Source of the DNA: Chloroflexi bacterium RBG_19FT_COMBO_55_16
GTDB taxonomy: Bacteria; Chloroflexota; Anaerolineae; Anaerolineales; UBA4823
DNA length: 22,577 nucleotides
Direction of reading: 5' to 3'
Assembly: GCA_001795335.1 (NCBI GenBank)
Contig: MGOK01000133.1
Location: 1,852 to 24,428, forward strand
Both the position numbers and the translations under genes were made by a program. The notes below the pieces were generated by a model. That model worked only from the letters and a program-made list of their open reading frames with translations, searched no databases and was not told the origin of the DNA. Position 1 is the stretch's first letter, and each line of letters opens with the position of its first letter. Shown here piece after piece: positions 1-8,348 of this stretch.

Positions 1-1597
1 CCCTTATGGTCTGGAGCAGTATGGATGCATCGCCGCGGCGATGATCGCGGTTAGTAACATGGTATTCGGTGGCTTGTATATGTATTCGCTGGGCATTTTT
101 AACGAGGGTGGTGGTTCCTACACTGCATCGATGCGCTACCTCAGACCAACGTTGAGTCTGGTGGTGGCGGTGGTGTTGATCCAGGACTATGTCTTTACCA
201 TCGTTGTCTCGGCCCTCTCGGGCGGCGACCAGCTGCTCTCGATCCTCAACCTGTATGGCAAATACTGGTGGCTGCATTTTCTGCTGGGAGCCGGTCTGGC
301 AGCGATCACATACTACCTGACCATTCGCGGGCGGGGTGAATCGGCGCGGGTGGTGTTCGTCTTGCTGGGGATCTTCGTCATGTTGTCTATAACCATGGCG
401 ATCGGACTGGTCATCGCTCACTTCAGAGGTGTGAGTGGTCTGCCAGGGCTCGAAGCGTCACAGCAAGTCTCTATTGGGCAGGCGTTATACCACCTGCTGA
501 CAGCATCCATGAAGGGCATGGTGGCCTTGACAGGCCTGGAGGCAGTGTCGAATGGCATCCAGTTTTTTAGGAACGAAGACGCAGGGATCGTCAAGTGGGG
601 CAAACGGCGCTTGCCACGCCTGAAAGGGCTGTGGAGCTTCTACAGCGGCAAGTCGGGCATTGGGCGTTTTGTGCAAACTTCTTTCCTGTTCTACGGAGGG
701 CTGACTACCTTCTTTTTGACGGCATTTGCTATCCGCTTTGACGCTTTCGATGGCACACTAGGTCGCACGTTGGTGGGAAACCTCGCCTGGGTGGGCTTTG
801 GTCAGATGCCTGGGGGCACGATCCTATTTTGGGTTTACCAGATTCTGGCAGTGGCTCTGTTAGCTGCCGCCTCGATGACGGCCATGCAGGATTTACAAGC
901 CACGGCCTGGCGCGATGTGGCAATTGGAGAGATCCCGGAGGTTGTGGTCTACCGCAACCTGCAAGGCACCTTCACCCGTTCGGTAACGGTCGGGTTTATT
1001 GTGGCTTTGATCATCATGTTGTTGGTGCGCGGCAAAGCCTCGCTCGCCATACCTTACTACGGCATCGGCGTTTTCATGCCAATTACGGTGATGGGGTTAG
1101 CAGTGCGTAAGCACATCCTTCAAAACTTCACGGGGCGGAAACGCACCTGGGGCGTCCGGGGAGCTACCCTGGCTGCCAGCCTGGCGGCGTTGGTGTTTGT
1201 CGGCCAGATCGTTGGGAAATGGACGGAGGGCGGTTGGGTGGTGTTGATCTCCTTCAGCCTGTTGATTCTGGCGGCGCACGCTATCCTGATCTCCCCGATT
1301 GGCTATCGCGGACCAAAACAGATTCACCGCATTGTACGCGAGAAGGCGCGCGTCCAGGGAGCGATGGCTTCGATCGTAGAGTGGCAGTCGCTCAAGATGC
1401 AGGAATACCGTTATTCTCTTTTGATGGCCATTACCAGTTTCTTTGAATTGTTTGGCGTGCGCAGACCGCTGCGCTATGAACAGGCACCTGCCCCAGCCGG
1501 GGATTATGACCATGCTATTCACGTCGATCACCCGGAGGCCCCGTCTATCCTGGCGCCTTATCTCGACCCCGAACCGAAGCCACAGGTGGGTGACTAA
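1..1597 (+). CDS. KUP/KimA-like APC-superfamily potassium permease, copy 1 (5' end cut off)
   Basis: The reading frame is open from the window edge (first full codon at 2), and its first residues (PYGLEQYG) align with residues 64-71 of the paralog at 2975, so about 63 N-terminal residues lie outside the window. It is a polytopic membrane protein. A GGGSYTASMRYL block and an LIQDYVFTIVVS helix resemble the GGGAY and DYILTVAVS segments of Bacillus KimA. The family (APC superfamily, KUP/KimA branch) imports K+, usually with protons. About 100 hydrophilic C-terminal residues end the protein. By eye it shares roughly three quarters of its residues with the downstream paralog, while third codon positions differ widely, so the duplication is old. 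The substrate is inferred from the family and from the RCK and ATPase neighbours. Another APC substrate is possible. Confidence 0.8.
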   Translation, partial: PYGLEQYGCIAAAMIAVSNMVFGGLYMYSLGIFNEGGGSYTASMRYLRPTLSLVVAVVLIQDYVFTIVVSALSGGDQLLSILNLYGKYWWLHFLLGAGLAAITYYLTIRGRGESARVVFVLLGIFVMLSITMAIGLVIAHFRGVSGLPGLEASQQVSIGQALYHLLTASMKGMVALTGLEAVSNGIQFFRNEDAGIVKWGKRRLPRLKGLWSFYSGKSGIGRFVQTSFLFYGGLTTFFLTAFAIRFDAFDGTLGRTLVGNLAWVGFGQMPGGTILFWVYQILAVALLAAASMTAMQDLQATAWRDVAIGEIPEVVVYRNLQGTFTRSVTVGFIVALIIMLLVRGKASLAIPYYGIGVFMPITVMGLAVRKHILQNFTGRKRTWGVRGATLAASLAALVFVGQIVGKWTEGGWVVLISFSLLILAAHAILISPIGYRGPKQIHRIVREKARVQGAMASIVEWQSLKMQEYRYSLLMAITSFFELFGVRRPLRYEQAPAPAGDYDHAIHVDHPEAPSILAPYLDPEPKPQVGD

Positions 1598-1816
1598 CCG
1601 AATAAAACTCCCTCTTCCAAATAACAGGTTGGGGACGTAAAATATAAGAGGAGTAGCCATCATCTCCACGGATTAGTCCTTCGGAAGAGTTTCCTCGCAG
1701 GATTATGGTTTGCGCGTTTCGGAGGGAATAATATCTTTGGAGACCTAGCCGGAATGCCTCATCTTTTATTAAGGAGATGGGGTGAGCCGGCTGATCGTTG
1801 TTTGGAATAGAGAGGC
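1598..1816 (+). other. Intergenic leader with a strong imperfect hairpin; possible structured RNA
   Basis: This is a 219-nt gap between the first permease and the 382-residue protein. It contains a long hairpin at 1747-1792: an outer stem AGCCGG/CCGGCT, a small AATG/TGAG internal loop with two possible G-U pairs, then an inner stem (1757-1767 with 1772-1782) of about 11 pairs including G-U. A smaller hairpin, CGCAGG/TTTGCG, lies near 1693-1711. No run of T follows the large hairpin, so it is not a typical intrinsic terminator. The next gene starts only 24 nt downstream. I could not assign it to a known riboswitch class and saw no convincing promoter hexamers. Confidence 0.35.
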
Positions 1817-2965
1817 ATGGATAAACAATTAAAGATCAATTCCGACACTGCCGATGCGGCGAGGAGCCAATTACGGCAAGAGTACGAGACGCAGCAGGCC
1901 TTGATGCGGGTTCAGCCAACCATCGTACAACGTTTCCTGGAGACCCAGGCGCGCCCCTTGGCGGGGGCCGTGCTCCAGAAGCTACCGCAGGTGCAGTTTA
2001 AGCTGCCGGACCGGGTGGTCTGTGACCTGGAGAGTGCTGAAAAAGCGAAACCACTCCCCGTTCCGACCGAGTTCCGCGAGCAGATGGCTGGCGGGTTGGT
2101 GGGTCGCCTGATGCGCACCGATTTGCGCGCCGCCCTGCACCAGCGGCTGGTCGAGCTGGAAGAGTCACCGGATAAGGCGATTGCAGTCAGCGCAGGGCTG
2201 ATCCGTTACACTACCGTGGCGCATATGGTGCATGGGATGCTACCGGCCGGTCGTTCTGTGAGCTATGTCACCGCGCAAGGCGAGGAAATCCCCAGCATCC
2301 CCGTGGGAGACGAGCTGGCGCCGGAGTCGGCCATTACAGCCAAAACGGATGCTATCGTCGAAGAAGGCCAGGGAGAGACCGGGCGTGGCGAGCTGATCGT
2401 GCCTTATGTCCCGGCAGCCCGGCGCTTCTACCTGCCGCAGTGGGTGGCGTTTGGTGACCGTGACGAGCTGTTGGTCAACTCGGTCCAGGAGGCGGAGGCG
2501 CATATCGCCTCGATGCAGCGTTTTCTTGATGTTCTCCACGCCGCGGTCAGGCTCGCTCCGTACATTATCGCTGACGATGAATACCAACAGAAACGCTATG
2601 GCATGCTGGGCCAGCTGGTTAATCAGGGCCGCGCCCTGGCTCGTTATGAGACCGGCGAAATCATCCGCACTATCAACCGCCGCGCAGACGCTCAGGATTT
2701 AAATCGCGGCCTGAGCTTGAGCCTGCCTTTCTTCGACGACCAGGCCCTGGAGATGAAGGTACACGATATCGAGGTCATCCCTGCTGGCCGGATCATGTTT
2801 GTACCGGCCTTCGTGGTGCGCGCTGCTCGAATGGAAGAGGCCAAAGTCGCGCAAGACACGCGCCTGAGCCCCTCGACCCGCAAGCACCTGCTAGCAGAGC
2901 TCAAGATGCTGGAACAGGCTTTTGATTCTTCCTCCGGTTCAGAACAGGCGTTGGGGAAAATCTAG
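1817..2965 (+). CDS. Unrecognised soluble protein, 382 aa, between two K+ permease paralogs
   Basis: I do not recognise a family. An in-frame TAG at 1808-1810 makes the ATG at 1817 the earliest start; the Shine-Dalgarno match is poor (GAGAGG lies almost against the ATG). The protein has no signal peptide and no membrane span. It has only one cysteine that I can see (near residue 69). It starts with a Gln/Arg-rich, probably helical region (about 10-60). A charged middle follows, then an acidic linker near 180-192 leading into a hydrophobic VPYVP stretch. The C-terminal half is helical, ending in a charged helix (about 345-370) and a Ser-rich tail. Its position between two permease paralogs and 9 nt before the second suggests a cytoplasmic partner or regulator of the transporter; that is inference from position only. 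Confidence 0.75.
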   Translation: MDKQLKINSDTADAARSQLRQEYETQQALMRVQPTIVQRFLETQARPLAGAVLQKLPQVQFKLPDRVVCDLESAEKAKPLPVPTEFREQMAGGLVGRLMRTDLRAALHQRLVELEESPDKAIAVSAGLIRYTTVAHMVHGMLPAGRSVSYVTAQGEEIPSIPVGDELAPESAITAKTDAIVEEGQGETGRGELIVPYVPAARRFYLPQWVAFGDRDELLVNSVQEAEAHIASMQRFLDVLHAAVRLAPYIIADDEYQQKRYGMLGQLVNQGRALARYETGEIIRTINRRADAQDLNRGLSLSLPFFDDQALEMKVHDIEVIPAGRIMFVPAFVVRAARMEEAKVAQDTRLSPSTRKHLLAELKMLEQAFDSSSGSEQALGKI

Positions 2966-2974
2966 GGAAGTACA

Positions 2975-4792
2975 ATGCTCTTTTCGATTGCGCTTCTGAT
3001 CGTTTTTATTTTTCTATCTTTCAGATCAGCCCCGCGCGAGCGTGAGGAGGACGCCCACGTGCACGGCGCCGGCCAGGTCGGTATGCTGGCTGCCCTGGCT
3101 TTATTTGGCGTGGACTACTTCACTTCTTACTTTTACGCCACGGGCGAGCTGATGACTGCCCTGCATCCTTATGGGTTGCAGAAATATGCTTATATCGCGG
3201 TCGCTGTGATCGCGCTTGCCAACTTCGTATTCGGCGCGCTCTATATGTATTCCCTGGGAATATTTAATGAAGGAGGCGGTTCGTTTACAGCAGCAATGCG
3301 TTATCTCGGCCCTTCGTTGAGTTTGGTCGTGGCGGTGGTGCTGATCCAGGATTATGTACTGACCATCGTCGTTTCAACCCTTTCGGGTTCGGACCAATTG
3401 CTTTCAGTCGCTGGTGCTTATAATGTTTCCTGGCTCTGGCATTTTTTCATTGGGGCTTCGCTGGCAACTGTGACCTGGTACTTGACAATTCGTGGCCGGG
3501 GTGAATCAGCTCAGGTGGTATTCACCTTGTTAGGAATTTTTGCCATGTTGACGGTCACGATGTTGATAGGTTTAATTGTGGCTCACTCGAGCGGACTGCC
3601 TCCAGCCCCTACCGGCGAGCCATATGAGACCGCTACTCTAAGTCAGGCCCTCTATCACCTGTTGACCGCTTCCATGAAGGGCATGGTGGCGTTGAGCGGT
3701 CTGGAAGCCATGTCTAACGGCATCCAGTTCGTGATCGATGACGACATTAAATTGGTCAAATGGGGGAAGAAACGTCTACCGCGCTTGAATCGGCTATGGC
3801 AGTTCTATAGTGGTAAATCTGGGATCGGCCGCGTCGTGCAGACCTCCTTTTTGTTCTATGGAGGATTGACGACCTTATTCTTGACAAGTTTTGCCATCCG
3901 ATTTAATGTGTTCGATGGAACTTTAGGTCGTACATTGGTAGGTAATCTGGCCTGGATTGGTTTCGGCCAGGTACCGGGCGGTACTATTTTATTTTGGGCT
4001 TACCAGATCCTGGCAGTATTGCTCTTAGCAGCTGCCTCGATGACGGCATTTCAAGACCTGCAGGCGATGGCCTGGCGGAATGTTGCCATTGGGGAGATCC
4101 CGGAAGTCGTCGTATATAGAAATCCGAAGGGGACTTTCACTCGCCCAGTGACAGCTGCTGTTCTGGCTGCCTTTTTGATCCAGCTATTAGTGCGTGGCAA
4201 TACTGGGGCAGCTGTGCCGTATTATGGCGTTGGGGTATTTTTGCCAATTACCGCCATGGGACTGGCCATCCGCAAGCATTTTCTTCTGAATACGACCGGC
4301 CGGTCACGATACTTGGGAAGCATAGGGGCGACCATTGCTACTGCGCTTTCGGGTCTCGTGTTTGTCGGGCAAATTGTGGGAAAGTGGACGGAGGGCGGCT
4401 GGCTTGTCATGATCTCTCTGACGGTCTTAATTTTGATGGCTCATGCGATCTTGATCTCTCCAATCGGTTACCGCGACCCAGATCAGATTTACAGGATCGT
4501 CCGGGTTAAGTCGCGCATCCAGGGACCCATGGGTTCGATCGTCGAGTGGCAGTCGCTCAAAACCCAGGAGTATCGTTATACCCTGCTGGTATCCATCGCC
4601 CGTTTTTGGGAGTTTTTTGGTATCCGCCGGCCTGTCCGTTTTGAGAAGCCTGCGCCCGCTGGTGAATATGATCAAGCCGTTAATCAGGAACATTCGACTT
4701 CTTACCTAAACCCATATCGAAATGGTCCACACGAGCCTGAACCGAAAAGTGACGGATCACAGGCTGAAACTGGCAATTCTCATTCTGAATGA
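2975..4792 (+). CDS. KUP/KimA-like APC-superfamily potassium permease, copy 2 (complete)
   Basis: A 605-residue polytopic membrane protein. AGGGAAG sits 6 nt before the ATG. After a short hydrophobic N-terminus (3-16) and a charged linker (18-30), the first core helix carries D47, T50-S51 and Y54. This is the D-x2-TS-x2-Y spacing of the GDIGTSPLY signature in Kup, where the Asp and Tyr help bind K+. GGGSF (about 99-103) and the LIQDYVLTIVVS helix match KimA-type proteins. Further helices run to about residue 500, followed by a hydrophilic tail ending in a Glu/Asn/Ser-rich stretch. It should import K+ with protons across the inner membrane. The stop overlaps the ATPase start by 4 nt, so the two genes are translationally coupled. 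No promoter is visible in the 9 nt upstream, so it is likely transcribed with the 382-residue gene. Confidence 0.85.
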   Translation: MLFSIALLIVFIFLSFRSAPREREEDAHVHGAGQVGMLAALALFGVDYFTSYFYATGELMTALHPYGLQKYAYIAVAVIALANFVFGALYMYSLGIFNEGGGSFTAAMRYLGPSLSLVVAVVLIQDYVLTIVVSTLSGSDQLLSVAGAYNVSWLWHFFIGASLATVTWYLTIRGRGESAQVVFTLLGIFAMLTVTMLIGLIVAHSSGLPPAPTGEPYETATLSQALYHLLTASMKGMVALSGLEAMSNGIQFVIDDDIKLVKWGKKRLPRLNRLWQFYSGKSGIGRVVQTSFLFYGGLTTLFLTSFAIRFNVFDGTLGRTLVGNLAWIGFGQVPGGTILFWAYQILAVLLLAAASMTAFQDLQAMAWRNVAIGEIPEVVVYRNPKGTFTRPVTAAVLAAFLIQLLVRGNTGAAVPYYGVGVFLPITAMGLAIRKHFLLNTTGRSRYLGSIGATIATALSGLVFVGQIVGKWTEGGWLVMISLTVLILMAHAILISPIGYRDPDQIYRIVRVKSRIQGPMGSIVEWQSLKTQEYRYTLLVSIARFWEFFGIRRPVRFEKPAPAGEYDQAVNQEHSTSYLNPYRNGPHEPEPKSDGSQAETGNSHSE

Positions 4793-7674
4793 ACTTAGAA
4801 CCCATTTACAACCTGCGCGCGGCGGAGGTTTTTAAGGCTCTGGACACCGGTCCGGAAGGTCTGACGACCGGCGAGGCAGAGGCACGCTTGGCGCTTTACG
4901 AGAGTAATGTCCTCAGCGAGCAGCCGAAAGTCTCACATTGGCGCAGGTTTTTCACCTTCACAGCCCACCCGATGGCTTTGCTCCTGTGGGCAGCGGGTGC
5001 ACTGGCTTTCCTGGTGAGCCAGCCGGCCCTGGGGATGGTAATCTGGATCATCATCCTGACCAATGCTGGTTTTACTTTTTGGCGGGAGTACCGCGCTGAG
5101 CAAGCCATGCTGGCCTTGCAAAAGTTGCTGCCGACCTATGCCCGCCTCATTCGGGGTGGGACAGAAACCCTGGTCCCGGCCAGCGAACTGGTACCCGGTG
5201 ATCTGCTGGTGTTGGCTGAGGGGGATAATATACCAGCTGACGCGCGGGTGGTCGAAGAATACGGCCTGCGCACTAATAATGCCAACCTGACTGGCGAAGC
5301 GGTCCCTGCGCGCAAAACGGCTGACGCCTCCCTGAGGGAGGGGATCAGCGAGCTGGAGCGCCCTAATCTGGTCTTTGCCGGGACCTCGGTAGTTTCGGGC
5401 ACTGGCCGGGCGATAATCTGCGCCACCGGCATGCTCACCCAATTTGGGCGTATCGCCCGCCTGACCCAGGCAGTCCAGGAGGGTCCCAGCCTAGTGCAGC
5501 GCGAATTGGCGCATATCAGCCGGATCATCTCCCTGGTCGCCCTGGGCATCGCCGGGATCGTTTTCGTAGTCGGTATCTTTGACGTCGGCCTGGTGAGGTT
5601 CGATGCATTTCTGCTCGCCCTGGGCATCCTGGTCGCTGCGGTTCCGGAGGGGTTGCCGGCTACCGTCACTCTATCCCTGGCGATGGCGGCACAACGCCTG
5701 GCGCAACGGGGTGTGCTGGTCAAAAAACTAGCGATCTTGGAAACGCTGGGGACAGTCTCGATCGTCTGTACCGATAAGAGTGGCACGCTTACTCAGAACC
5801 AAATGACCGCCCGCGAAGTGTGGGTCGCCCGGCAGCGCCTGACCGTCTCAGGTGTTGGATATGAACCCATAGGGAGTTTCTCTCCAGACCCGTCGGGAAC
5901 CCCCCTGGAATCCACGCTCAATGCTCTGTTGATTGCTGCCGCACTGTGCAACAATGCTCGGCTCAACCCACCCACTCCGGATCGCCCGCAATGGACCTGC
6001 CTGGGGGATCAGACCGAGGCCGCCTTGCGTGTAGCTGCATTAAAGGGGGAGATCAGCGAAGATAACCTAGCGGAAATCTTCCCTCGCATCCACGAATTGC
6101 CGTTTGACGCACGGCGTAAGCGCATGAGCACGATCCACATGGTGAAAGATGAAGAAAGAGCCGATGAAGATGGCGGAGAGATAAAGGCAGAAGGGGAAGG
6201 GTGGATGGATGATTCTTTAGAATTCAGTTTTCAGCCGTTGTCTGTTCAAGAGGTGGCGCTGGTAAAGGGCGCACCGCGCGAAGTGTTGCAACTGTGTACA
6301 CACATCCTGATTGATGCAGAAGAGCGTGCGCTGGATGATGAGGTGCGAGCCGAGATCCTGGCGGCTAATGACGACTATGCCCGTAATGCGTTACGCGTGC
6401 TGGCCCTGGCTCGCCGGAAGTTACCGCCGCGCTCGGGAGAATACACCACGGAGTGGGTTGAGAGTGACCTGACTTTCCTGGGTCTGGTGGCCATGCAGGA
6501 CCCACCCCGGCCTGAGGTGGCCCAGGCGATGAGGGTTTTCCGGCAGGCGGGTGTCCGCATCGTAATGATCACCGGCGACTATGGCCTGACCGCCGAATCA
6601 CTCGCCCGGCGCGTCGGGATGCTTGCCACCCCTGACCCGCTCATTCTGACCGGTGCAGATCTCGAGGTGATGAACGACCTCGAAATACAGGCTATCCTGG
6701 ACAGGGAAGTCGTTTATGCCCGTATGGCTCCCGAGCACAAGCTGCGCCTAGTAGCAGCCTTTCAGGCGCGTGGCGAGGTTGTGGCGGTCACCGGCGATGG
6801 CGTCAACGACGCCCCGGCCCTGCGGAAGGCGGATGTCGCCGTCGCTATGGGCATGATCGGTACCGATGTCGCTAAAGAGGCGGCGGATGTGATCCTGACC
6901 GATGACAACTTCGGCGACCTGGTGAGCGCAGTCGAGGAAGGGCGGGCGATCTTCGATAACTTGCGCAAATTTATTACCTACACGTTTGCCAGCAATGTCC
7001 CAGAAATCCTGCCTTTTATCCTCACCGCGCTCTTCGATATTCCTTTGGCGTTAACGGTCATTCAAATCCTGGCGATCGACCTGGGTACTGATCTGCTCCC
7101 CGCGCTTGCGCTGGGGACTGAGAAGCCGGAGCCATATGTGATGCGCAACCCTCCCCGCCGACGGGCGCAACCCCTGGTCGAGCGAAGGCTGCTGGCGCGC
7201 GCCTTCCTCTGGTTAGGAGGCATCGAGGCTCTCCTGTGTTATATTGGTTTCTTTTATGTATATCATCTCAGCGGGCAGAATGAATTCTTACTCCCACCTT
7301 TGTTCGATTTAATCAAAATCCCTGGACTGTTGGATGGCTTTAGCGAGGTCCACTTGCTCGCCATCACAGTCTTTCATGCGGGAGTCGTTATGGCGCAAGT
7401 CGGCAACGCTTTCGCCTGCCGCACGGAGAGAGAACGCGGGCGACGGTTGGGCTGGCTGAGCAACCGCTTCCTACTTTGGGGAATTCTGGCGGAGATCGTT
7501 ATCATTCTGGTTTTGATTTATTTTCCACCCCTTGCCAGGACATTTAATCATGTACCTTTGCCGCCAATTTTCTGGGTTGGTCTGAGCCTGTATGCACCGG
7601 TCTTATATAGCCTGGACTGGATTCGTAAAAGCGTCGTGCGCAAGTTAGAGAGTGCCAAAGGATTATATTTATAA
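4789..7674 (+). CDS. P-type (P2) cation-transporting ATPase, Na,K-ATPase-like ion site
   Basis: A 961-residue pump with the full P2 layout. An N-terminal cation-ATPase domain comes first, then an actuator loop with TGEA (168-171). TM4 carries VPEGLP (285-290; E287). The phosphorylation site is D329 in DKSGTLT, where families normally read DKTGTLT. The nucleotide domain has KGAP (493-496), followed by TGD (595-597) and the hinge TGDGVNDAP (668-676). TM5 carries SNVPE (735-739) and TM6 DLGTD (764-768). E739, D764 and D768 have the same spacing as E779, D804 and D808 of the Na,K-ATPase alpha subunit; SERCA has Asn at the first Asp position. This points to Na+ and/or K+ rather than Ca2+, but the ion remains inferred. 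An acidic insert (about 454-484) lies in the nucleotide domain. No beta subunit gene is present here. Confidence 0.9.
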   Translation: MNLEPIYNLRAAEVFKALDTGPEGLTTGEAEARLALYESNVLSEQPKVSHWRRFFTFTAHPMALLLWAAGALAFLVSQPALGMVIWIIILTNAGFTFWREYRAEQAMLALQKLLPTYARLIRGGTETLVPASELVPGDLLVLAEGDNIPADARVVEEYGLRTNNANLTGEAVPARKTADASLREGISELERPNLVFAGTSVVSGTGRAIICATGMLTQFGRIARLTQAVQEGPSLVQRELAHISRIISLVALGIAGIVFVVGIFDVGLVRFDAFLLALGILVAAVPEGLPATVTLSLAMAAQRLAQRGVLVKKLAILETLGTVSIVCTDKSGTLTQNQMTAREVWVARQRLTVSGVGYEPIGSFSPDPSGTPLESTLNALLIAAALCNNARLNPPTPDRPQWTCLGDQTEAALRVAALKGEISEDNLAEIFPRIHELPFDARRKRMSTIHMVKDEERADEDGGEIKAEGEGWMDDSLEFSFQPLSVQEVALVKGAPREVLQLCTHILIDAEERALDDEVRAEILAANDDYARNALRVLALARRKLPPRSGEYTTEWVESDLTFLGLVAMQDPPRPEVAQAMRVFRQAGVRIVMITGDYGLTAESLARRVGMLATPDPLILTGADLEVMNDLEIQAILDREVVYARMAPEHKLRLVAAFQARGEVVAVTGDGVNDAPALRKADVAVAMGMIGTDVAKEAADVILTDDNFGDLVSAVEEGRAIFDNLRKFITYTFASNVPEILPFILTALFDIPLALTVIQILAIDLGTDLLPALALGTEKPEPYVMRNPPRRRAQPLVERRLLARAFLWLGGIEALLCYIGFFYVYHLSGQNEFLLPPLFDLIKIPGLLDGFSEVHLLAITVFHAGVVMAQVGNAFACRTERERGRRLGWLSNRFLLWGILAEIVIILVLIYFPPLARTFNHVPLPPIFWVGLSLYAPVLYSLDWIRKSVVRKLESAKGLYL

Positions 7675-7687
7675 AAGGAGGTGTACC

Positions 7688-8347
7688 ATGAAAGTAATCG
7701 TCATGGGTTGCGGTCGGGTCGGCGAACAGGTGAGCCGGCTCATGGCCGATGAAGGCCATGCGGTGGTCGTCATCGATCGGGATCCCCTTGCCTTGGCTCG
7801 CCTGGGAGCAGACTTTAAGGGGCGTAAAGTGAGAGGCATAGGCTTTGACCGGAATGTGATGATCGAAGCCGGGATCGAGCAGGCGGATGCCTTCGCAGCC
7901 ACGAGCTCGTCCGACAATGCCAACATTGTCGCTGCGCGCGTTGCGCGCCAGATGTTCCGGGTGCCGCGGGTAGTCGCGCGCCTGTATGACCCGCGCCGGG
8001 CAGAGATCTACCGCCGCCTGGGTTTGCTGACAATCTCCTCAACCACCTGGGGTGCAGAGCGCATCCGCGAGTTGCTCCTGCATGCTGAACTCGATCCAGC
8101 GTTCTCCTTTGGGCATGGCGAAGTTTGCGTAGTGTCCGTCGAAGCGTCACCGCAGCTGATCGGCAGGATGGTGAAGGACCTCAACGTGCCAGGGGAGATC
8201 AGTGTGGCTGCCATTACCCGCCAAGGCCGGGCATTCATACCGACCTTAGGCAGCGAGTTTCGACCAGAGGATTTGATCCATCTGCTGGTGCTCGCCTCAT
8301 CTATGGATCGCTTCAAGGCCTTTTTGGGCCTGGGGGAAGGAGAATGA
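7688..8347 (+). CDS. trkA: TrkA-type RCK (KTN) potassium-uptake regulator, first of a pair
   Basis: A 219-residue cytoplasmic protein with an RCK_N Rossmann domain (about 1-120) and an RCK_C domain (about 135-215). The nucleotide-binding loop is G7-x-G9-x2-G12 and D30 ends the second strand, the usual NAD(H)-binding arrangement. RCK subunits form rings under Trk/Ktr channels and gate them in response to NAD(H), ATP/ADP or, through RCK_C, c-di-AMP. I chose the ATG at 7688, not an upstream in-frame start, because a near-perfect Shine-Dalgarno (AAAGGAGGTG) lies just before it. It sits 13 nt after the ATPase and 1 nt before the second RCK gene. No TrkH or KtrB channel is in the window, so its partner is either elsewhere or one of the upstream transporters. 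Confidence 0.9.
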   Translation: MKVIVMGCGRVGEQVSRLMADEGHAVVVIDRDPLALARLGADFKGRKVRGIGFDRNVMIEAGIEQADAFAATSSSDNANIVAARVARQMFRVPRVVARLYDPRRAEIYRRLGLLTISSTTWGAERIRELLLHAELDPAFSFGHGEVCVVSVEASPQLIGRMVKDLNVPGEISVAAITRQGRAFIPTLGSEFRPEDLIHLLVLASSMDRFKAFLGLGEGE

Positions 8348-8348
8348 A

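Noticed and set aside
1097..1669. Minus-strand frame of 190 codons overlapping the end of the first permease.
   Set aside because: Opposite a conserved transporter C-terminus, no ribosome site or recognisable domain.
1648..1750. Resemblance to a Mn2+ (yybP-ykoY) or c-di-AMP (ydaO) riboswitch: GAGGAGTAGCC near 1650 and GGAGACCTAG near 1740.
   Set aside because: The closing stem pairs only about 3 bp, the conserved ACATACTCGGC-type loop of the Mn2+ class is missing, and the CAGCTAACC-type end of the c-di-AMP class is absent.
5136..5786. Minus-strand frame of 216 codons inside the P-type ATPase gene.
   Set aside because: Arg/Ser/Thr-rich translation with no recognisable features, lying fully opposite conserved ATPase motifs; a GC-driven shadow.
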